Source: Crossiella sp. SN42
Lineage (GTDB): Bacteria > Actinomycetota > Actinomycetes > Mycobacteriales > Pseudonocardiaceae
DNA: 64,000 bases
NCBI RefSeq assembly: GCF_023897065.1
Contig: NZ_JAMHIV010000007.1
Span: 186,001 to 250,000, forward strand
Direction of reading: 5' to 3'
The notes beneath the pieces are model-generated. The model was given only the letters and a program-made list of their open reading frames with translations. It did no database searches and was not told the DNA's origin. A program made the position numbers and the translations under genes. Positions 16,620 to 25,103 of the stretch are shown piece by piece; position 1 is the stretch's first letter, and each line of letters opens with the position of its first letter.

Positions 16620-18560
16620 ATGGGCCGATCACGCAGTGCAGCCATGCGCCTGGTCCGGGAGCTGATGTCCCGGCCGGAGCAGCACGGGCGCCCGACCAGC
16701 CAGCGCTATCCGGTGCTGGTGGTCACCGGCTCCCGGGGCAGCGGCAAGACCACGCTGCTCACCGAGCTCGGCGAACGCCTGGACCAGAACGTGCCCTACG
16801 CCCGGCTGGACCTGGAGTCCAGCAGGCACGCCTCGGTCGCGCAGCTGCTCTCCGCGCTGGCCTTCCAGCTCAACCGCTGGTGCCGCGGCTACGGATACCT
16901 GCGCTTCCCCCGGCTGGCCGCGGCCAACGTGGTGATCGCGCTCGACCTCGACCAAGAGGACCGGCCTGCCGCCCGCCGCACGGTGCTGGCCACGCTGCAA
17001 CAGCGGCGCAAGCTCGACGCCCTGGCCCAGATCCTGGAGACCGCGGCCGGGGACGCGCTCAACGCCGCGCAGCTGCCCGCCGCGGTGCCCGCCGGGCTGA
17101 TCGGCAAGCTGACCGGCGCGCTGGTCGGCTGGGCCAGCGGCTGGCGGTGGACCAGGGTAACGCTGGGCCGGTTCCTGACCTGGTTCAAGCACCAGGACCG
17201 CGCGCCGGACCGGGACGAGGACCCACTGGAAGTGTTGGTGGACCTCAACTTGTGGGCGCGCGAGGGCGCCGACGACCACGACCGCTACCTGCTGGAGCAG
17301 CTGCTGTGCCGGGCGTTCCTGGCCGACCTGCGCGCGGCCTTCCGCACCCGCCGCGCGCAGGAGTGGTCGCTGAACTGCGTGGCGCTGCTGGACAACGCGG
17401 ACACCCTGCTGGGCCGCCGGTTCCTGGACCGGCTCACCGACACCCGGCAGCAGTCCGACCCCGATCCGCTGACCCTGGTGGCCACCAGCCGGGGTCTGCT
17501 GCTGGACCGGGTGGACCCGGCCGACGTGGCCGCGCTGACCGACCGCGACCGCAACTACGCCGAACTGCGCCGCAGGCTGGAACCGCGTCGCCCGCGGTGG
17601 CTGCGACTGCGGCTGCCCGACCTGACCGAGGCGGAGGTGCGCGAGCGGGTCGCCGCGCTGGGCAAGCGGATCGGCGACGACCGGCGGATCGCGCACACCG
17701 TGCACCGCTTCACCGGCGGCCACCCGGCCGCGGTCCGGCTGCTGGTGGACGCGCTGCGCGCACACGCCGAGGACCGGCCCGAGCTGGCCGAGCTGCTCAC
17801 CCGGCAGGAGCCGCACGGCCTGGGCCAGGAACAGCGGCTGTGCGTGGCCGACCGGATGCTGCACCGCCTGCTCCAGGACCAGCCGGTGGAGCTGGACTTC
17901 CCGGAGCTGACCGTGCTAGCCGACCTGATCACCTGCGCCGCGGCCCGCACCGAGGACGACGGGCTGTGGCTGGCCGGGCAGCGGCGGCTGCACGCCGGCG
18001 ACGGCACCCCGCTGACCGAGATCAAGGCCGCCCAGCTGTGGCCGGAGCACGGGAACCTGTTGCGGCGCCTGCTGTTGCGACGCCTGGCCGAACGGCCGGA
18101 GACCGACGTGGCGAGCTGGACCGGGGTCTTCGGCGCGCTGCGCGAGCACAGCCCGGCGGGCTCGGTGGCCGCCCGCTACTACGCCCTGGCCGCCGGTGAC
18201 CTGGCCGCCGTGGCCACCACCGAGGCTCAGCGACTGTCCGAAGTGGACACCCAGGTCTGGCTGGCCGAGCTGCACCAGGTGACCGCCGCGCCCAACCGCC
18301 TGCCGCACCGGGAGCCCGCGGTGGCCGAGGTGCGCGCGCTCACCAGGGACCTGCCCCTGTCCGACCGGGTGCAGTGTGCCACCGCCGGGCTGGTGGCCGC
18401 GCTGTGGCTGGACGCGGATCCGTTGCGCCGCAACACCCGGGGCGAGCTGTACCAGGAGATCGACTCCTTCTGCACCGACCTGGCCACCTCCTCCGGCGCG
18501 GCGCCCACCGTGCTGCTGGAGGAGGCCCGCCGTTACCACCGACTCGCGGAGCAGTCATGA
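16620..18560 (+). CDS. STAND-like P-loop NTPase coupled to a membrane receptor
   Basis: 646 aa. Walker A GSRGSGKTT lies at residues 37-45 and a Walker B-like LLDNAD at about 255-260, followed by a sensor strand (LTLVATSRG). This is the layout of a STAND/AAA-like ATPase. The rest is helical with many Leu/Arg/Ala repeats and no recognisable DNA-binding or catalytic effector domain. It is cytosolic with no membrane segment. The stop overlaps the start of the next gene (ATGA), so the two proteins are made together, and they probably act as one signalling module: an extracellular ligand is bound by the partner and read by this ATPase (inference). Confidence 0.7.
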   Translation: MGRSRSAAMRLVRELMSRPEQHGRPTSQRYPVLVVTGSRGSGKTTLLTELGERLDQNVPYARLDLESSRHASVAQLLSALAFQLNRWCRGYGYLRFPRLAAANVVIALDLDQEDRPAARRTVLATLQQRRKLDALAQILETAAGDALNAAQLPAAVPAGLIGKLTGALVGWASGWRWTRVTLGRFLTWFKHQDRAPDRDEDPLEVLVDLNLWAREGADDHDRYLLEQLLCRAFLADLRAAFRTRRAQEWSLNCVALLDNADTLLGRRFLDRLTDTRQQSDPDPLTLVATSRGLLLDRVDPADVAALTDRDRNYAELRRRLEPRRPRWLRLRLPDLTEAEVRERVAALGKRIGDDRRIAHTVHRFTGGHPAAVRLLVDALRAHAEDRPELAELLTRQEPHGLGQEQRLCVADRMLHRLLQDQPVELDFPELTVLADLITCAAARTEDDGLWLAGQRRLHAGDGTPLTEIKAAQLWPEHGNLLRRLLLRRLAERPETDVASWTGVFGALREHSPAGSVAARYYALAAGDLAAVATTEAQRLSEVDTQVWLAELHQVTAAPNRLPHREPAVAEVRALTRDLPLSDRVQCATAGLVAALWLDADPLRRNTRGELYQEIDSFCTDLATSSGAAPTVLLEEARRYHRLAEQS

Positions 18561-20068
18561 TCGCCGAGGTCGAGCAGGACCTGTTCACTCCCCCGCCCAC
18601 CAGGGCGCGCCGCCGACGACGGCTGGTCAGGCTGCTGGTGCTGACCGCGGTGGTGGTGCTGCTGGCCGGGGTCGGCACCTGGGCGGCCGGGCGGTTGCTG
18701 GACGCCTGCGGCGGACCGTCCTCCGGAGTGTCCGATGTGGACGGTGAGTGCGTCGGGATCACCGATGGCTCTTATGAGTTCCACCCGGACCTGGCCGAGG
18801 TGCAGCGCAAGATCCTGGCCGAGAATGAGTGGGTGCTGGCGCAGAACAAGCCCTACGTCAGCGTGGCGCTGCTGTCCCCGCTGACCTGGAACGGCTCCAG
18901 CGCGCTGGACGGGGCCAAGATCCTACGGCTGGTACAGGGCACCTTCGTCGGGCAGCAGCGGGTCAACCGCAGCTCGCTGGCCGGTGATCCGCAGCCGCTG
19001 GTCCGGCTGCTGCTGGCCAACGCCGGATCGGGGCTGCGGCACTGGGAGCCGGTGGTGGCCGAGCTGGCCAACCGGATGAGCGGAGCGGACCGGCTGGTCG
19101 CGGTGGCCGGGCTGGGCATGAGCGTGGCGCAGACCGAGACCGCGGCGAAACGGCTCTCCGCGCTGAAGCTGCCCATGATCGGCGCGCTGATCACCGCCGA
19201 CGGCCTGGACCACGAGCACATCACCGGCCTGATCCGGGCGAATGCCACCAACACCGACTACGTGGCCGCGCTGGCCCGCCACCTGGCCACCCGGCCCGAC
19301 CTGCGCGAAGGCCTGCTGGTCTACGACGCCAACCAGCCCGACCTCTACACCCGCACACTCAAGCAGGCCCTGGAACGGGAGTTCGGCAACCGCGGCGGCT
19401 ACCTGCGCTACCCGCCGCAGAGCTTCGTCGGCGCCTCCATCCCCGGCGAGGCCACGCCCAACATGTTCGACGGCATCACCAAGAACATCTGCACCGTGCA
19501 CCCGCAGCTGGTGTTCTACGCGGGCCGGGAGAGCGACCTGGTGAGCTTCGTCGAGGCGCTCAGCCACCGGGTGTGCCGGGCCGAGCCGCTCACCGTGCTG
19601 ACCGGGGCCACCGGCTTCGGCCTGGTGAAGGTGCTCATCAGCAAGCTGGTCGCGGCCAACGTGACCGCGGTCTACGCCTCCTCGGTGGATGCCGAGCGGT
19701 GGCGGGAGGGTGCGCCGGAAGCGCCGAACTACCGGGACTTCCACGCCGCGTTCACCGAGCACTTCAGCCAGGCCTCGCTGGATGACGGGTACGCGGTGAT
19801 GCACCACGACGCGATGGTGACCGCGGCCCGCGCGATCCGGCTGGCCGCCGAGCAGTCCAGGGCGGCCGACCGGCTGCCCACCCCGGCGGACGTGCTGAGC
19901 CAGCTGCTCAACCTGAACAACGCCTACCAGGTGCCCGCCGCCAGCGGTCAGCTCTCCTTCAGCGCCAAGACCAAGGGCAACCCCGGCGGCAAACCGGTGC
20001 CGGTACTCCAGGTGCCGCCACCCTCGGCCGGGCCGCCGACCACGCCGTACTTCACGCCGAGTGGCTGA
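18557..20068 (+). CDS. Membrane-anchored extracellular receptor, type-1 periplasmic-binding fold
   Basis: 503 aa. A short cytosolic N-terminus with a basic patch (RARRRRRL) is followed by one membrane helix (about 26-46), and the remainder is extracytoplasmic. The extracellular part resembles the branched-chain amino acid/receptor-type PBP family (Peripla_BP_6-like): PYVSVALLSPLTW, LVAVAGLGMS, LKLPMIGALITADGLD, PQLVFYAGRESDL, LTVLTGATGFG and HHDAMVTAARAIRLAAEQ. There is no lipobox and no ABC permease or ATPase nearby, so it looks like a fixed receptor and not a transporter subunit. It is co-translated with the NTPase. Its tail overlaps the convergent Lrp-like gene by 17 bp. Confidence 0.75.
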   Translation: MIAEVEQDLFTPPPTRARRRRRLVRLLVLTAVVVLLAGVGTWAAGRLLDACGGPSSGVSDVDGECVGITDGSYEFHPDLAEVQRKILAENEWVLAQNKPYVSVALLSPLTWNGSSALDGAKILRLVQGTFVGQQRVNRSSLAGDPQPLVRLLLANAGSGLRHWEPVVAELANRMSGADRLVAVAGLGMSVAQTETAAKRLSALKLPMIGALITADGLDHEHITGLIRANATNTDYVAALARHLATRPDLREGLLVYDANQPDLYTRTLKQALEREFGNRGGYLRYPPQSFVGASIPGEATPNMFDGITKNICTVHPQLVFYAGRESDLVSFVEALSHRVCRAEPLTVLTGATGFGLVKVLISKLVAANVTAVYASSVDAERWREGAPEAPNYRDFHAAFTEHFSQASLDDGYAVMHHDAMVTAARAIRLAAEQSRAADRLPTPADVLSQLLNLNNAYQVPAASGQLSFSAKTKGNPGGKPVPVLQVPPPSAGPPTTPYFTPSG

Positions 20069-20327
20069 CTCCGGCGCGGCGGGCCACGTGCAGCACCGGG
20101 GTGACGTCCACGCCGGTGACCTCCGGCAGCGCGCCCAGGGGGCCGGTGATCAGGTCGTAGAGGTCCTCGCCGTCCCGGCAGACGACCGAGACCAGCAGGT
20201 TGCCGGGCCTGCCGTCGGCGCGCAGCAGCGCGATGAGCCGCTGGTCCACCTCGTCCGGCACCGGCCGGGGCCGGGTGGCCGGCAACGCGGTCACCATCCT
20301 GGGGTCCAGCTCGCCGGTTCTCGTCAT
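20052..20327 (-). pseudogene. Shortened Lrp/AsnC-like protein lacking the HTH
   Basis: 91 aa, much shorter than Lrp/AsnC proteins (usually about 150 aa or more). The N-terminus (VDQRLIALLRADGR) resembles the first helix of an AsnC HTH, then the sequence jumps straight to the ligand-domain end (NLLVSVVCRDGEDLYDLITGPLGALPEV then VTPVLHVARRAGV). The remaining HTH helices and the first half of the ligand domain are absent. An in-frame internal deletion is the simplest explanation. It could still form a DNA-binding-deficient partner of other Lrp proteins. The start ATG 20327 is opposite the carboxylesterase gene. Confidence 0.55.
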
Positions 20328-20432
20328 GCCGCGACCCCTGTTCGCTGGTTTTCGGCGTCTGAGCGTTCGGGACGACCGGTTTCAGGCAGTCCCAGGTGAG
20401 CTTGCGGTCGACAACGGATACGGGAGGCTGAC

Positions 20433-21968
20433 GTGGCAGAGGTGGACAGGCGGACGGCGCTCGGACTGGCCGGGGGCGCGGCACTGGCGGCGGCGCTGCC
20501 GGGCACGGCGGCGGCCGCGGGCGGGGCCGACTCGGACGTGCTGGCGTGCACGCCGCTGGGCAAGCTGCGCGGGGTCCGGCAGGACGGGATCACGGTGTGG
20601 CGCGGCATCCGCTACGCCGAGGCGCCCACCGGCGAGCACCGGTTCACCGCGCCGAGGCCGGTGCGGCCCTGGCGCGGGGTGCGCGCGGCGACCGAGTTCG
20701 GCCCGGTGGCCCACCAGCTCCCCGGGCCGCCCCGGCCGCCGGGTCCGGAGAGCGAGGACTGCCTGTTCCTCAACGTCTACTCGCGCGGCACCCGGGGTCG
20801 CCGCCCGGTGGTGGTGTGGATCCACGGCGGCGTGTTCGTCAGCGGCGCGGGCAGCGACTACAACGGCACGGTCTTCGCCGAGCGCAACGATGTGGTGCTG
20901 GTGACCCTCAACTACCGGTTGCACGCCTTCGGTTTCCTGCACCTGCCCGGCAGGCCTGGCTCCGGCAACACGGGGCTGCTGGACCAGGTCGAGGCGCTGC
21001 GCTGGGTGCGCCGGTGCATCGGCGCCTTCGGCGGGGACCCGCGCAACGTCACGGTGATGGGCGAGTCCGCGGGCGGCATGTCCATCGGCTCGCTGCTCGG
21101 CGCGCCCGCCGCCGCCGGCCTGTTCCGGCGCGCGGTGACGCAGAGCGGCGGCGCCCGCCCGCACTTCACCCCGGCCCAGGCCCAGCGCACCACCGACTTC
21201 GTGCTGAAGCGGCTCGGCATCCCCTCCCCCGGCTCGCCCAAGCTGTTCACCGTCCCGGCCGCGGAGGTGGTGGCCGCGGCCGCCGAGGCCAGCACCGCCC
21301 CCGAGCTCGGCGGCGAGGTCTTCCACCAGGTCCTGGACGGGCACGTGCTGCCGGTGCACCCGCTGCGCCGGATCTCCGCGAAGGTGGACGTGCTGATCGG
21401 CACCTGCCGGGACGAGTCCAACCAGCTCGCCGGGGTCTTCCCGATGTTCGTCCCCGGCATGGAGAACAAGCTGAGGTCGGTGGCCGGCGCGGACCGCTTC
21501 GCCGCCATCCAGGCCGCCTACCGCCGGCACACCCCGGCCGGCCGGGATCCGCGCCTGGACCTGGCCAGCGACATCTTCGTCCAGTTCCCCTCGATCTGGC
21601 TGGCCGAGGCCGTGCACCGCGCGGGCGGCCGCGCCTGGGCCTACCGCTTCGACTACGCGCACGCCTCCCCGCTGGGCCCGGTGCACGCCAGCGACCTGCC
21701 CTTCACCTTCGGCAAGGCCGACCCGCAACGCCTGCACCCGCAAGCCGATCGCCAGGTCGCCGACCGGCTGGCCCGGCAGCTCAACGACTCGCTCAGCGCC
21801 TTCGCCCGCACCGGCGACCCGCGCCTGCCGGAGCTGCCCCGCTGGCGACCGTTCGACCCGGCCACCCGGGACACCCTGCTCTTCGCCGAACACCCGTCGA
21901 TCAGCCAGGACCGGGTGTCCACCGAGCTGCGGGCGGCCTGGGACGGGGTGCCGCCGACCGCGTTCTGA
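20433..21968 (+). CDS. Type-B carboxylesterase, exported
   Basis: 511 aa from GTG 20433. The N-terminus (DRRTALGLAGGAALAAALPGTAAAA) is a Tat-like signal peptide. The carboxylesterase core follows: GIRYAEAPTGEHRF, the SEDCLFLNVY signature, the oxyanion IHGGVF, nucleophile GESAGG (Ser about 214), an acid in the TCRDES region and a His in GPVHASDLPF. It should hydrolyse carboxylic esters outside the cell; the natural substrate is unknown. It is divergent from the shortened Lrp-like gene. Confidence 0.9.
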   Translation: MAEVDRRTALGLAGGAALAAALPGTAAAAGGADSDVLACTPLGKLRGVRQDGITVWRGIRYAEAPTGEHRFTAPRPVRPWRGVRAATEFGPVAHQLPGPPRPPGPESEDCLFLNVYSRGTRGRRPVVVWIHGGVFVSGAGSDYNGTVFAERNDVVLVTLNYRLHAFGFLHLPGRPGSGNTGLLDQVEALRWVRRCIGAFGGDPRNVTVMGESAGGMSIGSLLGAPAAAGLFRRAVTQSGGARPHFTPAQAQRTTDFVLKRLGIPSPGSPKLFTVPAAEVVAAAAEASTAPELGGEVFHQVLDGHVLPVHPLRRISAKVDVLIGTCRDESNQLAGVFPMFVPGMENKLRSVAGADRFAAIQAAYRRHTPAGRDPRLDLASDIFVQFPSIWLAEAVHRAGGRAWAYRFDYAHASPLGPVHASDLPFTFGKADPQRLHPQADRQVADRLARQLNDSLSAFARTGDPRLPELPRWRPFDPATRDTLLFAEHPSISQDRVSTELRAAWDGVPPTAF

Positions 21969-22005
21969 GCCGCGAGCCGCGCGGCCCGGCGGTAGCGTTC
22001 GGCAC

Positions 22006-22650
22006 ATGCGACTGACCAAGTACGGGCACGCCTGTGTCCGGGTCGAGCACGAGGGCGAGGCCATCGTGCTCGACCCCGGCGCGTTCACCGAGCCCGAGGC
22101 GCTCACTGGCGCCACCGCGGTGCTGATCACGCACGAGCACTTCGACCACTTCGACGGCCAGCGCCTGCGCGCGGCCCTGGAGGCCGACCCGGCGCTGCGG
22201 ATCTGGACCACCGACACGGTGGCGGCGCAGCTCACCGGGCTGGGCGGGCGGGTCACCGCGGTCGGGCACGGCGACCGGTTCGACATCGGCGCGGTCGAGG
22301 TGGAGGTGCACGGCGACTGGCACGCCGAGATCCACCCGGAGATCCCGCTGGTGCGCAACAGCGGTTTCCTGCTCGGCGGCACGGTGTTCCACCCCGGCGA
22401 CGCGCTGACCGTGCCGGAACGCCGGGTGGACACGCTGCTGCTGCCGCTGCACGCGCCCTGGTCCCGGCTGGCGCACCTGGTCGACTACCTGCGCGAGGTC
22501 AAGCCGAGGCAGGCCTACCAGGTGCACGACGTGCTGCTCAGCGAGGCGGGCCGGGGCGTCACCAGCAGCCTGCTCGGCGAACGCGGTCCCGGCACCGGCG
22601 TGCCGCTGACCCTGCTGGCCCCCGGCGAAAGCGTCGAACTCCCTGCCTGA
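22006..22650 (+). CDS. MBL-fold metallohydrolase, UlaG-like
   Basis: 214 aa. It has a single MBL domain with metal motif THEHFDHFD (about residues 44-52) and later ligands in DWHAEIHPE, HPGDAL and LPLHAPW, which fits the UlaG/DUF-type subfamily of Zn-dependent hydrolases. There is no signal peptide, so it is cytosolic. The substrate is not predictable. It lies 37 bp downstream of the carboxylesterase on the same strand and may be co-transcribed. Confidence 0.85.
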   Translation: MRLTKYGHACVRVEHEGEAIVLDPGAFTEPEALTGATAVLITHEHFDHFDGQRLRAALEADPALRIWTTDTVAAQLTGLGGRVTAVGHGDRFDIGAVEVEVHGDWHAEIHPEIPLVRNSGFLLGGTVFHPGDALTVPERRVDTLLLPLHAPWSRLAHLVDYLREVKPRQAYQVHDVLLSEAGRGVTSSLLGERGPGTGVPLTLLAPGESVELPA

Positions 22651-22656
22651 ACAGCC

Positions 22657-22668
22657 CGGTGATCACCG
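22657..22668. promoter_or_regulatory. 12-bp perfect palindrome before the exonuclease gene
   Basis: CGGTGATCACCG lies in the 63-bp gap between the MBL gene and the exonuclease gene. A related CCGGTGATC repeats at about 22686. It may be an operator; no regulator can be assigned. Confidence 0.3.
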
Positions 22669-22713
22669 CGACGGCTACGCTGCGTCCGGTGATCGCTACG
22701 GGTTGGGGGGTCG

Positions 22714-23709
22714 GTGGGTTTCGCGGTGGTGGACGTCGAGACCACGGGCTTCGCCGCTGGCCGCGACCGGATCATCGAGGTCGCCGTCGTGCAGGCCGAC
22801 GCCTCAGGCGCGGTCACCGACGAGTGGTGCACCCTGGTCAACCCCCATCGTGACCTGGGCGCCCAGCACGTCCACCGGATCACCGCCCGCGAGGTCCTGC
22901 CCGCCCCCACCTTCGACCGCATCGCAGGCGACCTGGTGGCCCGCCTCACCGGCCGCGTCCTGGTCGCGCACAACCTGACCTTCGACGCCCGCTTCCTGCA
23001 CGCCGAGCTGACCAACGCCGGCGTCCCCCTGCCGACCGGGGCCACCGAGGGCGTCTGCACCATGACCCTCGCCCCGCGCTACCTCACCACCGACCGCCGC
23101 AACCTGGCCGCCTGCTGCGCCGCCGCGGGCATCCCGCTGACCAACGCGCACTCGGCTCTGCACGACGCCCGCGCCACCGCGGCGCTGCTGGCCCACTACC
23201 TGTCCGCGGGCGACGGCAACTGGGCGCAGTTGATCGCGACGGCCCGCGCCCGCAACTGGCCCTTCGTGCCCGCCCTGGACACGCCACCGGTGCACCGGGG
23301 CGCGCCCGGCCACCCGGTCGCCCGCCGCCCCCGCCGCGAGGACGCCCCCGCCTACCGCCAGTCCCGCCGCACCTCCGCCTACTACCGCGCCCGCCACGCC
23401 CCGGACTCCTACGTGCCGGCCCCGGCCGCCGAGCCGGTCGCCCTGCCCGCCGGATTCCGTCTCGACCCCGGCGACCGGATCGCCTTCACCGGCCAGACCG
23501 AGCAGCCCCGCGAGCTCCTCCAGGCCCACGCCAGCGCCGCCGGACTCATCACCCACCCGGAGAACGTCTGCCGCTGGACCAAGGTCGTGGTCGCCGCCGA
23601 CCCGGACTCCCTGTCCGCCAAGGCGCGCAAGGCCCGCGACTACCGCATCCCGATCATCACCGAACCGGTGTTCGCACAGCTGCTCGACGAGCTGCGAACG
23701 CCACGATGA
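22714..23709 (+). CDS. DEDDh exonuclease with C-terminal BRCT-like domain
   Basis: 331 aa from GTG 22714. The exonuclease domain (residues about 2-165) shows the DEDDh residues: DVETTGF (Asp, Glu), LVAHNLTFDARFL (Asp), and HSALHDARATAALL (His, Asp). A variable Arg/Pro-rich linker follows, then a BRCT-like domain (about 245-331: GDRIAFTGQTEQPRELL, AGLITHPENVCRWTKVVVAADPDSLSAKARKARDYRIPII). It is related to the epsilon-type proofreading 3'-5' exonucleases and should act in DNA repair. Its 3' end overlaps the convergent GT87 remnant by 53 bp. Confidence 0.88.
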   Translation: MGFAVVDVETTGFAAGRDRIIEVAVVQADASGAVTDEWCTLVNPHRDLGAQHVHRITAREVLPAPTFDRIAGDLVARLTGRVLVAHNLTFDARFLHAELTNAGVPLPTGATEGVCTMTLAPRYLTTDRRNLAACCAAAGIPLTNAHSALHDARATAALLAHYLSAGDGNWAQLIATARARNWPFVPALDTPPVHRGAPGHPVARRPRREDAPAYRQSRRTSAYYRARHAPDSYVPAPAAEPVALPAGFRLDPGDRIAFTGQTEQPRELLQAHASAAGLITHPENVCRWTKVVVAADPDSLSAKARKARDYRIPIITEPVFAQLLDELRTPR

Positions 23710-24025
23710 CCAGGAACCCCAGCGGATAGGCGTTCTGGCACAACAGTTCCAGCCCACCGGCGGGTGGCAGCCCGATCGGTCCCAGCCGCGGCAGGTCCAT
23801 CCGGTGCCCGTTGAGCAAGTGCAGCGGCCAGGCGAAGCTCAGCAGCGCCGCGAACACCCCGGCCGCGCGCAACACCACCCCGTCCACCAGCAGCGGCAGC
23901 AACGCGATCAGCAGCGGTACGAACCACACCCCAGTGGTGGCTCCACGAGATCGGCGACACCATCGCCGCAGTCAGCCCCACCAGGGACACCGCGAGCAGC
24001 CGCCCGTCCAGCTGCGGTGCGCTCC
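23657..24025 (-). pseudogene. C-terminal remnant of a GT87/DUF2029 mannosyltransferase, frameshifted
   Basis: Only the last three membrane helices of a GT87-type integral membrane mannosyltransferase are left. Upstream (24025 to about 23933) the frame reads PQLDGRLLAVSLVGLTAAMVSP then ISWSHHW, and after 23930 a second frame reads VWFVPLLIALLPLLVDG through AYPLGFLVIVAFAARRAA to the stop at 23657. The CCCC run at 23929-23932 (GGGG on the coding strand) accounts for the break: removing one base restores HHWVWFVPLL. The 5' part of the gene is absent and the isonitrile synthase gene follows directly. Confidence 0.65.
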
Positions 24026-24030
24026 GGTGC

Positions 24031-24981
24031 TCAGGGCAGGACGTAGTGGCTGGGGCGGCCTGCCCGGTGCACCAGTCGCGCGCCCAGCCGTTCGGCCTCG
24101 ATCCGTTTCATCAGGGTGCATCCGCCTGGCTCGCGCACGGCCACCGCGTGCCAGGGCGTCAGCCAGGCGTCCGGGGTGCGGCCCAGCAGCAGGCCGAGCT
24201 TGGCCGAGCCGCAGGGTTGCGGGTGGATGGAGAGCCGGACCGCCGCTGGGAACCGGGCGCCGACCAGCTCGCCCCAGGCCCGGCTCCGGGCGAGCACGCC
24301 GTAGGCACGGTGCCTGCTCTCCCGTTGCAGTGCGGCACGGGTGCCGGTGTAGTCCGGGCCGTAGCGGTCCTCCAGCAGGAACCGGACCAGGCCGAGGTAC
24401 ATGGCGCGCAGGTCCGGATCGGCGCGGACCTTGGCGCGCAGGCTGGACAGCGGTTCGGTGTACTCGCGGTCGAGCAGGTCGCGCAGCGAGACCGGGCTGA
24501 CCCCTGGCGCGTAGTCGTCCAATGTGTACAGAGCCAGCCGGTCCGCACCGGTGGCGCTGATCAACGCGGCCATCTCGTGCTGGTAGGCGGTGATGTCCTC
24601 ATCCGGCACGCCGATCAGGTCGCCGAAGACCCGCCCGTCGGAGCAGATGGTCAGCCGGACGCCCGGCGGGTACACCTCGGTCAGCTCGGCGCACAGCTCG
24701 TCCAGGAAGGCGATCGCGAGCTCCTCGGCCAGGTCCGGGAGGTGCCCGAGCACCTTCTCCCGGTTGGGCGACTTGACCGGAAAGGCGGGCAGCACGAACT
24801 GGATCGGCCGGTTCGCCGAAATGGCGTCGAGCACCGACGGCAATTGCGCGGAAAGGCAGCGCGGGCACGGATCTTGCTGACAAGATCGCCCGCCGCGCGC
24901 TTTTCGTTGGTGCGCCAGCACAAGTTCGAGCACCCGCGTGGCCAGCCGCACCGGTGTCGTCGAGGACAACATGAAACTCAT
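24031..24981 (-). CDS. Isonitrile (isocyanide) synthase, PvcA/DIT1 family
   Basis: 316 aa from ATG 24981 (a second ATG at 24972 is possible). The family signature is clear: FVLPAFPVKSPNREKVLGHLPDLAEELAIAFLDELC, the YPPGVRLTICSDGRVFGDL core, GVPDEDITAYQ, and the later RESRHRAYGVLARSRAWGELV region. Known members convert L-Tyr or L-Trp plus ribulose-5-phosphate into vinyl isonitriles or related products, usually with a Fe/2-oxoglutarate oxygenase (PvcB/IsnB). No PvcB-type gene is in the window. A LysR-family gene is divergent, separated by a 6-9-6 palindrome. Confidence 0.85.
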   Translation of the reverse strand: MSFMLSSTTPVRLATRVLELVLAHQRKARGGRSCQQDPCPRCLSAQLPSVLDAISANRPIQFVLPAFPVKSPNREKVLGHLPDLAEELAIAFLDELCAELTEVYPPGVRLTICSDGRVFGDLIGVPDEDITAYQHEMAALISATGADRLALYTLDDYAPGVSPVSLRDLLDREYTEPLSSLRAKVRADPDLRAMYLGLVRFLLEDRYGPDYTGTRAALQRESRHRAYGVLARSRAWGELVGARFPAAVRLSIHPQPCGSAKLGLLLGRTPDAWLTPWHAVAVREPGGCTLMKRIEAERLGARLVHRAGRPSHYVLP

Positions 24982-25018
24982 TAGAATTTGAACAAACCGG
25001 CGGGGCCACTGACAGTTG

Positions 25019-25039
25019 ACCATGACCCGATGGCATGGT
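25019..25039. promoter_or_regulatory. ACCATG-N9-CATGGT palindrome between isonitrile synthase and LysR
   Basis: A perfect 6-9-6 dyad lies in the 122-bp divergent intergenic region. LysR-type regulators usually bind T-N11-A-like dyads in this position, so this is a candidate LysR site controlling both genes. Confidence 0.45.
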
Positions 25040-25103
25040 TCGGCCAGTCAGGGGACCTATCAGCGGCTACGGCACCGGGTCCAGGCGTCCTACCATCGGG
25101 TTC

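Noticed and set aside
23804-24500. Plus-strand frames over the GT87 remnant and isonitrile synthase
   Set aside because: They are Arg/Pro-rich shadows; minus-strand frames match known families.
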